From positions 1-25,396 of IMG/VR virus record IMGVR_UViG_3300034152_000215: a stretch of DNA of 25,396 bases. One strand, given 5' to 3'. Of this stretch, positions 14,599-21,176 are shown one piece after another. The notes under the pieces are model-generated. The model saw nothing but the letters and a program-made list of their open reading frames with translations, was not told the DNA's origin and searched no databases. The stretch is from a virus. The first letter of the stretch is position 1; every line of letters starts with the position of its first letter. The translations under genes and the position numbers were made by a program.

Positions 14599-15813
14599 TT
14601 AGTTCCTACAAATTGTTACCTTTTCTGATGCCCTTGTAATAGCTGTGTACAACCAACGCCTGCTGTCCTGCCTAAACTGCCAGGCCTCATCAAAGATGAA
14701 TACGTTAGGCCACTGGGATCCTTGTGCCTTGTGGGTCGTAAGAGCATAGCCAAAGTCAAAGCACTGTGCCTCACGAATGTCCCAGTGACCCAATTCGTCC
14801 TCGTGTCCCGTGAAATAGTGCGTGTGGGCGTCCACCGTTATAGTAGTGTCCTCGGACCGGACCGTAAGCACCATACGGGTATAGTCCTTGATCGACTCAG
14901 CCTCCTCCACGACCCAGATAGTACCGTTAAGGAGACCCACCTCGTGGTCGTTCTTCAGGCAGACTATGCGGTCGCCCTTTACCGGAAGAGGATCAACACC
15001 CAGGCCCAGAAGAGTCCGCATCCTGTGGTTGCACTTACGCCGCGTCTTGTTGAGACCCACCAGTATCTGGTCGGCCCCGGTCACGAGTTCCTTTTCTGGC
15101 TTACCCCGCATCACGAGGGACTCGCCGTACTGTCCGTCCTGGAGAGGCTCTCCCTGGCGGACTTTGGTGGCCAGGTCTATAACCGGGTTGCCGCGAGCCT
15201 GACGGTGTATCTCCGTGAGCATCACGTCCGGCTTCGCCTCGGTAAAGAAACCGAGACCCTTAACGGGAGGCAGCTGGGCAGGATCTCCGAGGGCGAGTAC
15301 CGGTATGCCGAAGCTAAGCAGGTCGTCGGCCATTCTACCGTCCACCATAGAGACCTCGTCTATGACTATGAGGTCCGCGTCCTGTACCGGCGCTTCCGGG
15401 TTTAGAACGAAGTGTGGCTGCCTGACGCGAGCGTCTTCTGCCTTCACTTCGGCACGAAGTTTCTTTACTTCCCGGCTCTCGTTCGGGTCACCCTTTTCTG
15501 CCTCTATCTCGCCGACGAGGTCGAGTAGCTTACCCTGTAGCTCTCGCAGATGGACTTTAGACTTGTCCGACGGTAGGTAGATCATCTGGTGGATAGTCTG
15601 GGCCAGGGGACACCCCTTAGACCGCATGACGGACGCGGCCTTACCGGTATAAGCTGCAAAGTAGACGGTGCCGGCACTCTCTGCCAGATGCTTAGCCAGC
15701 GTAGTCTTACCGACCCCGGCGTAGCCGAACAGCCTGAAGATCTGCTCGTCCTTCTTGGTCAGCCAGCGACCAACGGCGTCTATCGCACCTACTTGTTGAC
15801 TGCTCCAGTTCAT
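14599..15813 (-). CDS. SF1B helicase, RecD/Dda-like
   Basis: 404-residue DNA helicase. Walker A is GYAGVGKTT (30-38) and motif II is IDEVSMV (151-157). GDPAQLPPV is motif III, TTHKAQGSQW near residue 365 is the UvrD_C_2-type motif V, and YTAITRASEKV is motif VI. A charged coiled-coil-like insertion (residues about 85-130) separates the Walker motifs. It resembles the T4 Dda and RecD2 group, 5'-3' helicases used for origin opening, fork restart and recombination. I chose ATG 15813 because GGGGAG lies immediately upstream; an in-frame GTG at 15825 is inside a hairpin arm. Two stable hairpins lie between it and the ssDNA-binding protein gene and probably control its expression. Confidence 0.92.
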   Translation of the reverse strand: MNWSSQQVGAIDAVGRWLTKKDEQIFRLFGYAGVGKTTLAKHLAESAGTVYFAAYTGKAASVMRSKGCPLAQTIHQMIYLPSDKSKVHLRELQGKLLDLVGEIEAEKGDPNESREVKKLRAEVKAEDARVRQPHFVLNPEAPVQDADLIVIDEVSMVDGRMADDLLSFGIPVLALGDPAQLPPVKGLGFFTEAKPDVMLTEIHRQARGNPVIDLATKVRQGEPLQDGQYGESLVMRGKPEKELVTGADQILVGLNKTRRKCNHRMRTLLGLGVDPLPVKGDRIVCLKNDHEVGLLNGTIWVVEEAESIKDYTRMVLTVRSEDTTITVDAHTHYFTGHEDELGHWDIREAQCFDFGYALTTHKAQGSQWPNVFIFDEAWQFRQDSRRWLYTAITRASEKVTICRN

Positions 15814-15822
15814 AGCACTCCC

Positions 15823-15869
15823 CACACCTCAGAGGATAAAGAGTCAGTTCCCTTATCCCCTGAGGTGTG
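15823..15869 (-). promoter_or_regulatory. RNA hairpin abutting the helicase SD
   Basis: 17-bp inverted repeat: arms 15823-15839 and 15853-15869 with a 13-nt loop. The only mismatch is A/C on the plus strand, which becomes a G-U pair in the minus-strand transcript, so the structure is fully paired as mRNA. The 3' arm ends directly before GGGAGTGCT-ATG of the helicase gene. There is no U tract, so a simple terminator is unlikely. It probably affects ribosome access or RNA stability. Confidence 0.8.
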
Positions 15870-15902
15870 ACCGTGCCTGCTGTACCCTGTTGCAGGCACG
15901 GT
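15870..15902 (-). promoter_or_regulatory. Second hairpin, directly adjacent
   Basis: Perfect 11-bp inverted repeat (ACCGTGCCTGC / GCAGGCACGGT) with an 11-nt loop at 15881-15891. It abuts the neighbouring hairpin with no spacer, so the two could stack coaxially. It lies 28 nt after the ssDNA-binding-protein stop. With no U tract following, it may act as an RNA-stability or processing element, or as a DNA structure. Confidence 0.75.
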
Positions 15903-15930
15903 CTGGTGGTGAAGAGGGGGATTCTCAGTC

Positions 15931-16743
15931 TTAGAACGGCTCGTCGCCGTCGCTCTGCGCGGTGTCGTCCTGCGAGTCCACGGCAGCCTTAGCAACGCCA
16001 CCACGGACGGCCTTTACCAGGGCCATACCTTCCTTGAGCAGGTTCTCGAAATCGGTGCCGGGCAGGTTCAGCGAGGACTTCATGTCACCGCATGCCGGGT
16101 CGATCTTGAAGTTCCTGTACGGCTGGCCCTGCTTGTTCTTGTCCGGGACCGACGTGATCTTGAATCGGAAGGCGAACATCGGTGGGTCGCCCTTCATCGT
16201 CCGGATCCTGGTCATGAGCTGGGACCGGTAAATCTTGATCTTAGTGGACGAGAAACCGACGACCATCGGCGTGAGCATCGTGTTGCCCTCAGGCCCGTCG
16301 ATAAGCAGGCCATAGACATAATGCGTCTCGACCAGATCGTGACCCTCGTCAGTCTTCAGCTTGAACTGGTCCTCGGCTGCCGCCTTGCAAGCTCTCACCA
16401 GTTCCGAGTTGAGCTCGTGTATGGCGACCAGCCCACCACCCGCGTCGCGAGGAATCCACTCCACGTAGACGCTGTCCTTGCAGCACGGCACGAAGTAGGC
16501 TTCGTCCCCGATGAGCTCGTTCGTAACGCTGTTGATCAGCTGCCCGACTTTCGCTCCCTCGATAAACTTCGGGTCGCCCTCGCTCAGCTGAGGACTCAGT
16601 TGCTGGAGAAGCGTCAGAAACGGAATCTGCACGTCGTTCTGCCCCACGTTCTCCATACCGGCTCCGGCGTACTCGCCGAAGTCCACTTTGGCCAGGTTAG
16701 CGTCTCCCGGCGCCTTCAGGCTGTCTTTCTTGTCTTTACTCAT
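15931..16743 (-). CDS. Single-stranded DNA-binding protein (phage type)
   Basis: 270-residue protein, probably the phage ssDNA-binding protein. The N-terminal third contains NDVQIPFLTLLQQLSPQLSEG (its core, QIPFLTLLQQLSPQ, at about residues 39-52), followed by a beta-rich core (YFVPCCKDSVYVEWIPR). The last 13 residues form an acidic tail ending DGDEPF, like the DDDIPF tail of bacterial SSB and the acidic, Phe-ending tail of T7 gp2.5 that recruits partner proteins. I assign the role from this tail, the length and the position between helicases; the fold itself I recognise only as a phage family. ATG 16743 has GGGAGAA 6-7 nt upstream; the frame is open further upstream but without an SD. Confidence 0.72.
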   Translation of the reverse strand: MSKDKKDSLKAPGDANLAKVDFGEYAGAGMENVGQNDVQIPFLTLLQQLSPQLSEGDPKFIEGAKVGQLINSVTNELIGDEAYFVPCCKDSVYVEWIPRDAGGGLVAIHELNSELVRACKAAAEDQFKLKTDEGHDLVETHYVYGLLIDGPEGNTMLTPMVVGFSSTKIKIYRSQLMTRIRTMKGDPPMFAFRFKITSVPDKNKQGQPYRNFKIDPACGDMKSSLNLPGTDFENLLKEGMALVKAVRGGVAKAAVDSQDDTAQSDGDEPF

Positions 16744-16802
16744 TTCTGTTCTCCCGTAAGTGCGGCGGACTCTTTGACGTGCTCCGGCGCTTGGCACGGC
16801 CA

Positions 16803-17375
16803 CTAATCTTGTGGCGTCTTGATCTTTGTGGATCTCTGCTCGTATATCCCGAAAATATCCCGGGGAACTTCCTTACCGTTCTCCAGTTCTTTCCTGACGA
16901 AGGAGGTTAGCGACGCGGCCTCCACTTTCATGTCCTGCTTTACCGCGTTCCCCACGCTGCGTTTACGTAGCTCATCCAGGAGTTTCTTAGCTGCGGCACC
17001 CTCCTTGGCGTTGAACGATACGACGACCGTCCTCTTAATAAGGGCGTCGTGCTTGTTCTTTAGCAGCCACGCGAACGCCTCGGCCTTACGGTTCCCGATA
17101 GAGGCTCTGATCTTAGTGTCTATCTCTATCTCTATACCGGCTGTGTTCACGAACTTCTTCAGCCCCAAAGAGTCGAGATACGCGGGAATGTCGAACTCGT
17201 CCAGCTGCCGGTGCCTCTCCTGCGCCTTCCTCAGCTTCTCCTGGGCCTCCTCGACCTCCTGCTCTGCTTTTATTAGCTTCTTCAGCAGATCGTTAAGGCG
17301 AGCGAACGCCTCCTCGGAGGGAGCATCGTCGGCTCGGAAATCCGCGAACGGGTCGGCATTCTTAGGCTTAGTCAT
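16803..17375 (-). CDS. Coiled-coil phage protein next to the ssDNA-binding protein
   Basis: 190-residue protein. Residues about 24-58 form a strong coiled coil (LNDLLKKLIKAEQEVEEAQE and following). A globular C-terminal part contains RASIGNRKAEAFAWLL (90-105) and RKELENGKEVPRDIFGIYE (161-179). This architecture recurs in phages beside SSB-like or recombinase genes and superficially resembles Gam-type proteins, but I cannot name the family. ATG 17375 follows GGGGAT. The gene lies between the SNF2 helicase and the ssDNA-binding protein, so an accessory role in replication or recombination is likely. The 59-nt gap that follows has nothing notable. Confidence 0.72.
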   Translation of the reverse strand: MTKPKNADPFADFRADDAPSEEAFARLNDLLKKLIKAEQEVEEAQEKLRKAQERHRQLDEFDIPAYLDSLGLKKFVNTAGIEIEIDTKIRASIGNRKAEAFAWLLKNKHDALIKRTVVVSFNAKEGAAAKKLLDELRKRSVGNAVKQDMKVEAASLTSFVRKELENGKEVPRDIFGIYEQRSTKIKTPQD

Positions 17376-17385
17376 CGGTAATCCC

Positions 17386-18831
17386 CTATATCCACTCTAA
17401 CAAAGTATCGCCCGTAAGGCTGTTGGAGAGACTCCGCTTGTCCCGTAGTGAGTCTATAATCCTCATATCGACAGTACCTGTGGCGGCTATGTCTACGTAG
17501 TGTACCTTATCGTCCTGTCCTATACGGTGCGGCCTGTCCTCGGACTGTATCCGGTCCGTAAGACTGAAGCTGTTGGAGTAGTACACGCAGGTCTTAGCCA
17601 TGTTCAGCGTGTGCCCCATCCCGATAGCTGCCGGAGACGCCACCAGGAACTGGACGTCCCCGCGCTTAAACCGGTCCAGAGCCTCGTCCCGGGCAGGGCC
17701 CGTCACCTCACCGTTTACGACCACGCAGTTGTCCCGGAAGAGCTTGTGCCCCGAGATCAGCCGGTGGTCCTCCCGGAACCTGGCCCAGAGGATGGCCTGG
17801 TGCGGGAGGTCGGTGCAAATGTCGACCAGCAGGTCGAGCCGGGGATTGTCGCCTGGTATCGGGACGAGTGTGTCGTCGTCGTCCGACGCCGGCAGGTAGC
17901 CGCAGCATATCTGCTGGAACCGCAGTAGCTTGACTATGGCCAGTATCGCGGTGAGCTCGCCGCAGGCAGCCTCCACAACGCAGTCGTCCGCGAGCTCCTT
18001 GTACATACGCTTCTGCGCAGGAGTGAGCTCGAAGTATCTCTTGCTGTATATCTTCGGCGGGAGGTCGAGTACCTCGTCCTTGGTAACGCGCGACCCGAGC
18101 TCGTGTATGTGCTTGTAGAGAATCTCGAGGTTCCGATAGCTTACGCAGTGGGGATAGGGTCTCTCGTCTCTCGTGTATAGGGTCTCCCATACCCCGAAGA
18201 ACGTTTTGAACGCAGCAAAGTTTTGTATCCCGTAGGGTCGCCACACGTCCCCGTCAAGAAACCGCAGCTGGTTGTAGATATCGAACGGGGACTCCGCCAC
18301 CGGCGTTCCCGTCAGGACTCGTCGGTAGGGAGCCGCGACTTTAGATCCGAGTAGGCGCTTGGACCACTTGGTCCCCGGACTCTTTATTCGGTGCGACTCG
18401 TCCAGAACGTACATGCACCGCCGATTCTTAAGGAACGCTTTCCACGCGTCCCGGCCCCGACCGGTCCACACCGCGTTGTACGACATGACCAGAACGGCGA
18501 GTCCCTCGTGCTTTAGCGTACCGGCGAAAGACCTCTTGTGCTTCTGCGTGTCTGTGGAGTACCACACGTGCGACCGTATCCGCTCGGCCACCCTGTCGGG
18601 CACGTGGGCCTCTATCTCGTCGGATACCCAGTTCCGGTGCACCCCGTTAGGAGCTATCACGCACAGCCCGTCTATCTCCTCTTCTTCGTAGAGGTAGGTA
18701 GTGCTGTCGAGGACCGGCTTAGTCTTGCCGGTCCCCTGCTCCCAGAACAGCCCGCGTATCGGGTCGGCCCCGTGGTGCGTGAACTCCTCGTGCTGGTGGT
18801 CGTATGGTTTTGTCTTGTACCTGTAGGTCAT
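17386..18831 (-). CDS. SNF2-family SF2 helicase
   Basis: 481 aa from ATG 18831. RecA1 domain: DHQ (11-13, Q-motif region), EQGTGKTK (31-38, Walker A), VLDESHR (142-148, motif II DESH) and LTGTP (173-177, motif III). RecA2 domain: SPAAIGMGHTLNMA and the diagnostic SNF2 motif VI QSEDRPHRIGQ. Phage members translocate on DNA and help replication, recombination or removal of bound proteins. No SD is visible before ATG 18831. An in-frame GTG at 18996 would add 55 residues and is preceded by a ten-base anti-SD match (GGAGGTGATC), but the extension would overlap a small gene and looks unlike a domain. The start is therefore uncertain; the rest is secure. Confidence 0.9.
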   Translation of the reverse strand: MTYRYKTKPYDHQHEEFTHHGADPIRGLFWEQGTGKTKPVLDSTTYLYEEEEIDGLCVIAPNGVHRNWVSDEIEAHVPDRVAERIRSHVWYSTDTQKHKRSFAGTLKHEGLAVLVMSYNAVWTGRGRDAWKAFLKNRRCMYVLDESHRIKSPGTKWSKRLLGSKVAAPYRRVLTGTPVAESPFDIYNQLRFLDGDVWRPYGIQNFAAFKTFFGVWETLYTRDERPYPHCVSYRNLEILYKHIHELGSRVTKDEVLDLPPKIYSKRYFELTPAQKRMYKELADDCVVEAACGELTAILAIVKLLRFQQICCGYLPASDDDDTLVPIPGDNPRLDLLVDICTDLPHQAILWARFREDHRLISGHKLFRDNCVVVNGEVTGPARDEALDRFKRGDVQFLVASPAAIGMGHTLNMAKTCVYYSNSFSLTDRIQSEDRPHRIGQDDKVHYVDIAATGTVDMRIIDSLRDKRSLSNSLTGDTLLEWI

Positions 18832-18938
18832 AGTAAAGAAGCAGAAGAGAGGACCGTACGACGAACATCGGTTTGAGTAATAGTGGTTCTCTATCGCTCT
18901 CGGCCATCGGAGCGCGGTGCCTCTCCCCTGCGGTCTAT

Positions 18939-19100
18939 CTATTTTCGTCTCAGAGCACGCGACACAAGAGCTACCGAGGATATGATCGGCTCCCACTTCT
19001 CGTAGATCACCTCCTGAGCATATTCTGTAGCCGCCAGAACAGCTTTCTCGGGATCCTGTATTACCTCGTGACGTATCGCTTCTGCCGTTCTCTTGTCCAT
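18939..19100 (-). CDS. Small hypothetical protein, 53 aa
   Basis: Short frame from ATG 19100 to TAG 18939-18941 with a good SD (GGGGAG about 8 nt before the start). The product is probably helical (AVLAATEYAQEVIYEKWEP, residues 20-38) and ends in a basic tail (SRALRRK). No motif is recognised. It precedes the SNF2 helicase, separated by 107 nt that contain a possible GGGGAGAGG ribosome site but no clear gene. Confidence 0.6.
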   Translation of the reverse strand: MDKRTAEAIRHEVIQDPEKAVLAATEYAQEVIYEKWEPIISSVALVSRALRRK

Positions 19101-19128
19101 ACCCTATTCTCCCCTTGTGCGCCGAGTT

Positions 19129-19398
19129 TCAGCCGCAGCTGAAGTGCTGCTCGGCCCGTTCTCTTATCTCCGTCAGCAGGGAGCCCGCGCCGTCGGCGGG
19201 CAGGCCCTCCTCCCGGAGTATCTCCTCGATGTCCCCGACCGTTAAGCCCACGGAGATGTCGACGTCCACCGTGCCGCCCTCGCCCATGTAGCCGTAGCCG
19301 CGAGAGACGTCCACCACGCCGGTGACGGGGATCTCCCGCACCACGAGGGAGACACCCTCGTGCTCGAGCTCCAGATCTATAGTCTGGTCAATCTGCAC
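19129..19398 (-). CDS. Hypothetical acidic protein, 89 aa
   Basis: 89 residues, acidic, probably beta-rich in the first half (VSLVVREIPVTGVVDVSRG, residues 16-34) with a Gly-rich turn and helical in the second (DIEEILREEGLP). No motif is recognised. It starts at GTG 19398, with GGAGG five bases upstream, and overlaps the preceding gene by 11 nt. It belongs to a run of small genes downstream of the 20.5 kb promoter. Function unknown. Confidence 0.68.
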   Translation of the reverse strand: MQIDQTIDLELEHEGVSLVVREIPVTGVVDVSRGYGYMGEGGTVDVDISVGLTVGDIEEILREEGLPADGAGSLLTEIRERAEQHFSCG

Positions 19399-19681
19399 GA
19401 AGTCCTCCGTACTTGACCAGTATCTTACCGTTCTTCACCCACCAGGCGTCGTAGATAGGCCCCTCCCAACCTCTCTTGACAAAGGCTGCCTTCACGTGGC
19501 TTACCCCGGCCCCGCGCGGGCACGTAACCACGATCCTCGGCTTCTTAAGGTCTGGGTGGAACGGTTCGAGCTCCACAGTCACCGGGTCTCCGGCGGGACG
19601 ATCCGTGTGGGTCATAAACGCGAACCACCTCCGCTCATGATCCTGGTGTCTCTCAAGCATCTTCTGCGCTTGCGACTTCAA
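19388..19681 (-). CDS. Hypothetical protein sharing a domain with the neighbouring zinc-ribbon protein
   Basis: 97 residues from TTG 19681, a rare start that is convincing because AGGAGG lies seven bases upstream. Residues about 47-90 align with residues about 130-173 of the preceding gene product: PRIVVTCP against PKLVVFCP, then A-F, G and W at matching positions. The shared region is likely a small alpha/beta domain. The N terminus is basic and helical. It overlaps the preceding gene by 29 nt. The domain is not one I can name. Function unknown. Confidence 0.72.
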   Translation of the reverse strand: MKSQAQKMLERHQDHERRWFAFMTHTDRPAGDPVTVELEPFHPDLKKPRIVVTCPRGAGVSHVKAAFVKRGWEGPIYDAWWVKNGKILVKYGGLRAD

Positions 19682-20201
19682 GTTTCCACCTCCTATCCTT
19701 AGTCTGCATCATCCAGTTTACGAACAGAGACCCCGGTAACCCCTCTTCCCCGAACTTCGCCTCTATGGCCGACAGCGTCGTGTCGGACGGGCAGAAGACC
19801 ACCAGCTTAGGCGCCTGGACGCTTACCGTTATGTGCTTTATGCGCACGGAGGTCCGCATCAGGAACTCGGTGATCTCCCCTACCGGCTGCGTCTTCGGCG
19901 CGTACTTAGCCAGTACCTCCCGCCGTTTGTGGCGGACAGCACGCATCGTACGACCCAGCTTCTTAGCCAAGTCGAAGGCCCGCTCGCCCGCGTGGGCCAG
20001 CAGGTACTTCTCGTCCTCGCGGGACCACAATCTCTGGTGGTAATCGGCACCCCGGCGAGAGACGTCGTTCTCGGCTGACTGCTGCTCCTGGCGACAGATA
20101 TTGCAGCGCGTCCTGAGCAGGCCACCCGGTCTCTCCCGACTAAAGCAGTCGAGGCGCCTCATCTCGCCGCAACCTTTGCATCTCCGCTCCGTTATTCCCA
20201 T
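19653..20201 (-). CDS. Zinc-ribbon plus Myb/SANT-like DNA-binding protein
   Basis: 182-residue protein of three parts. Residues 8-36 hold two CxxC pairs (CKGC and CNIC) forming a probable zinc ribbon. Residues 56-95 resemble a Myb/SANT three-helix unit (LWSREDEKYLLAHAGERAF, then LGRTMRAVRHKRREV). Residues 130-173 are a domain duplicated in the next gene. The combination points to a sequence-specific DNA-binding protein, possibly a transcription regulator. ATG 20201 has AGGAGA six bases upstream. It lies downstream of the palindromic promoter, so it may act early. No catalytic motif is visible. Confidence 0.74.
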   Translation of the reverse strand: MGITERRCKGCGEMRRLDCFSRERPGGLLRTRCNICRQEQQSAENDVSRRGADYHQRLWSREDEKYLLAHAGERAFDLAKKLGRTMRAVRHKRREVLAKYAPKTQPVGEITEFLMRTSVRIKHITVSVQAPKLVVFCPSDTTLSAIEAKFGEEGLPGSLFVNWMMQTKDRRWKLEVASAEDA

Positions 20202-20210
20202 ATCAGTCTC

Positions 20211-20336
20211 CTAACAGTTCGCGAGGTAGGAGGCGATCGTCAACCACAACACGAATCGTGTGGACGTGTTACTGAACGGCCCGCCTACCGGCGAACGATA
20301 AAATTTCCACCACCACTCGCTCATTCTCTCGCACAT
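20211..20336 (-). CDS. Small membrane-type protein, 41 aa
   Basis: Frame from ATG 20336 to TAG 20211-20213, sharing TAATG with the upstream small gene. The product begins with charged and Trp residues (MSEWWWKFY at 5-13) and ends in a hydrophobic stretch (RFVLWLTIASYLANC), a probable membrane anchor. AAAGGAAC is suitably placed for ATG 20336; an internal ATG at 20324 is an alternative start. No homology is recognised. Evidence for being real is the coupled junction and the hydrophobic pattern. Confidence 0.5.
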   Translation of the reverse strand: MCERMSEWWWKFYRSPVGGPFSNTSTRFVLWLTIASYLANC

Positions 20337-20488
20337 TATTTGTTCCTTTCGAGAAGAGCATCAATCTTGGCGTAGCGATCGTTGGTAACCTCGACCACGT
20401 TCTCGGCTGCGTTCTTTACTGCCCAACCTATAGTCAGTATAACGATCATCGCAGTAATAAGAATCGACATTTTAGTTTTCGTTTCCAT
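20336..20488 (-). CDS. Small single-TM protein, 50 aa
   Basis: Frame from ATG 20488 to TAA 20336-20338 with a strong SD (GGGGAG about 7 nt upstream). A basic N terminus (METKTKM) precedes a transmembrane helix (SILITAMIVILTIGWAV, residues 8-24) and a helical polar tail. It is the first gene after the palindromic promoter. Small early membrane proteins of phages often act on the host envelope, but nothing here identifies a target. Confidence 0.62.
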   Translation of the reverse strand: METKTKMSILITAMIVILTIGWAVKNAAENVVEVTNDRYAKIDALLERNK

Positions 20489-20503
20489 GGTTTTCTCCCC
20501 TTT

Positions 20504-20539
20504 CACTTAAAGTATACTATACTTTAGGTGAAAAGCCAA
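20504..20539 (-). promoter_or_regulatory. Early promoter overlapping a 27-bp palindromic operator
   Basis: On the minus strand TTGGCT (20534-20539) and TATACT (20511-20516) are separated by 17 bp, a reasonable sigma70-type promoter just ahead of the 50-aa gene. The -10 lies in a 27-bp palindrome (20504-20530, centre 20517) with one mismatched pair, a likely binding site for a dimeric repressor or activator. Thirteen bases of it (20505-20517) recur exactly at 22494-22506 upstream of another gene. Confidence 0.66.
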
Positions 20540-20551
20540 GAAAATTCTCAA

Positions 20552-20788
20552 TTATTTTTCCGAAATTTGTGCCTCCAGTAACAGAGCCAGTCCCATATCC
20601 GCCATCTTACTGCCCCCGCATTCCTGGCGAACCAAAGACCGGCGCTTCTTTACCGGCTGGAGGAACGGCGACCCGCACTCATCGCACCTCGTCGCATTCA
20701 CGTGCTCCGTCCGCTCCGAGATCGTCTGCGTATCGCAAACTAAGCACACCCATCTTGTCTCGCCGTACTTTAGGCGCCTGGCTTCCAT
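20552..20788 (-). CDS. Zinc-ribbon protein, 78 aa
   Basis: 78-residue protein with two Cys pairs, CLVC (15-18) and CDEC (35-38), forming a zinc ribbon, followed by a basic patch (PVKKRRSLVR) and a helical tail. The layout suggests a small nucleic-acid-binding or RNA-polymerase-binding protein. ATG 20788 has GGAGATC upstream and overlaps the previous gene by 19 nt. The family is not recognised. It is the last gene before the promoter region at 20489-20551. Confidence 0.7.
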   Translation of the reverse strand: MEARRLKYGETRWVCLVCDTQTISERTEHVNATRCDECGSPFLQPVKKRRSLVRQECGGSKMADMGLALLLEAQISEK

Positions 20789-21021
20789 ATCCCGATCTCC
20801 TTTATGTCGGCACCCTTAACGGCGCCGAGCTCGTCTTTGCCACGGAACTTGTCGCAGTACCGGTTCTCCACGAACGCAGGATCCTTCCGCTCAGAGGACT
20901 TCAATCTCCGCACCGAGCCGTAAGGGCACCTCTTGTTGGAGCACCGCTCCCTGTGGTCACAGTATATGTCGACGAAGTCCGTCAGCTTCTTCTGTTTTCT
21001 GTGCGGACTAAAGTATATCAT
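20770..21021 (-). CDS. Small Cys-rich protein, 83 aa
   Basis: 83-residue basic protein with Cys and His at YCDHRERCSNKRC (residues 20-32) and YCDKF (55-59), a probable metal-binding finger of a type I do not recognise. The spacing resembles Cx5Cx4C plus a distant Cys. It starts in an ATGA overlap with the 51-aa gene. It contains ATATACTTTAGT at its 5' end, similar to the operator half-site, although this also encodes the first residues. Function unknown. Confidence 0.68.
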   Translation of the reverse strand: MIYFSPHRKQKKLTDFVDIYCDHRERCSNKRCPYGSVRRLKSSERKDPAFVENRYCDKFRGKDELGAVKGADIKEIGIWKPGA

Positions 21022-21173
21022 TCCTGTGCCTCCATTAGCAACTGGGTCCCCAGGTCAAGCATCGCCCGGTCCCGGTTCTCCCACCACTCCCGCAACCACC
21101 AGAGTAGTATGGTCAGCGGCAGCGGTAGGAGAACGGTCGACCCACCTATGATTATCACGTCCACGATAGTCAT
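21018..21173 (-). CDS. Small membrane protein, 51 aa
   Basis: Frame from ATG 21173 to TGA 21018-21020. Residues 3-26 are hydrophobic (IVDVIIIGGSTVLLPLPLTI, then LLWW), followed by a charged amphipathic tail. It starts three bases after the DUF932 gene stop and ends in ATGA with the Cys-rich protein, so it is part of the operon. No SD of note; coupled translation is likely. No family recognised. Confidence 0.58.
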   Translation of the reverse strand: MTIVDVIIIGGSTVLLPLPLTILLWWLREWWENRDRAMLDLGTQLLMEAQE

Positions 21174-21176
21174 AAC

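Noticed and set aside
15823-15902. Rho-independent terminator
   Set aside because: Stems are strong but neither is followed by a U tract on the minus-strand transcript.
17708-18244. Second minus-strand frame of 178 codons
   Set aside because: Inside the SNF2 helicase gene in another frame, Arg/Pro/Gly-rich, with no motif.
18719-18907. Minus-strand frame of 62 codons with GGGGAGAGG upstream of its ATG
   Set aside because: About 60% of it overlaps the helicase coding region in another frame and its C-terminal part has shadow-like Arg/Pro/Gly composition; kept only as a note on the helicase start.
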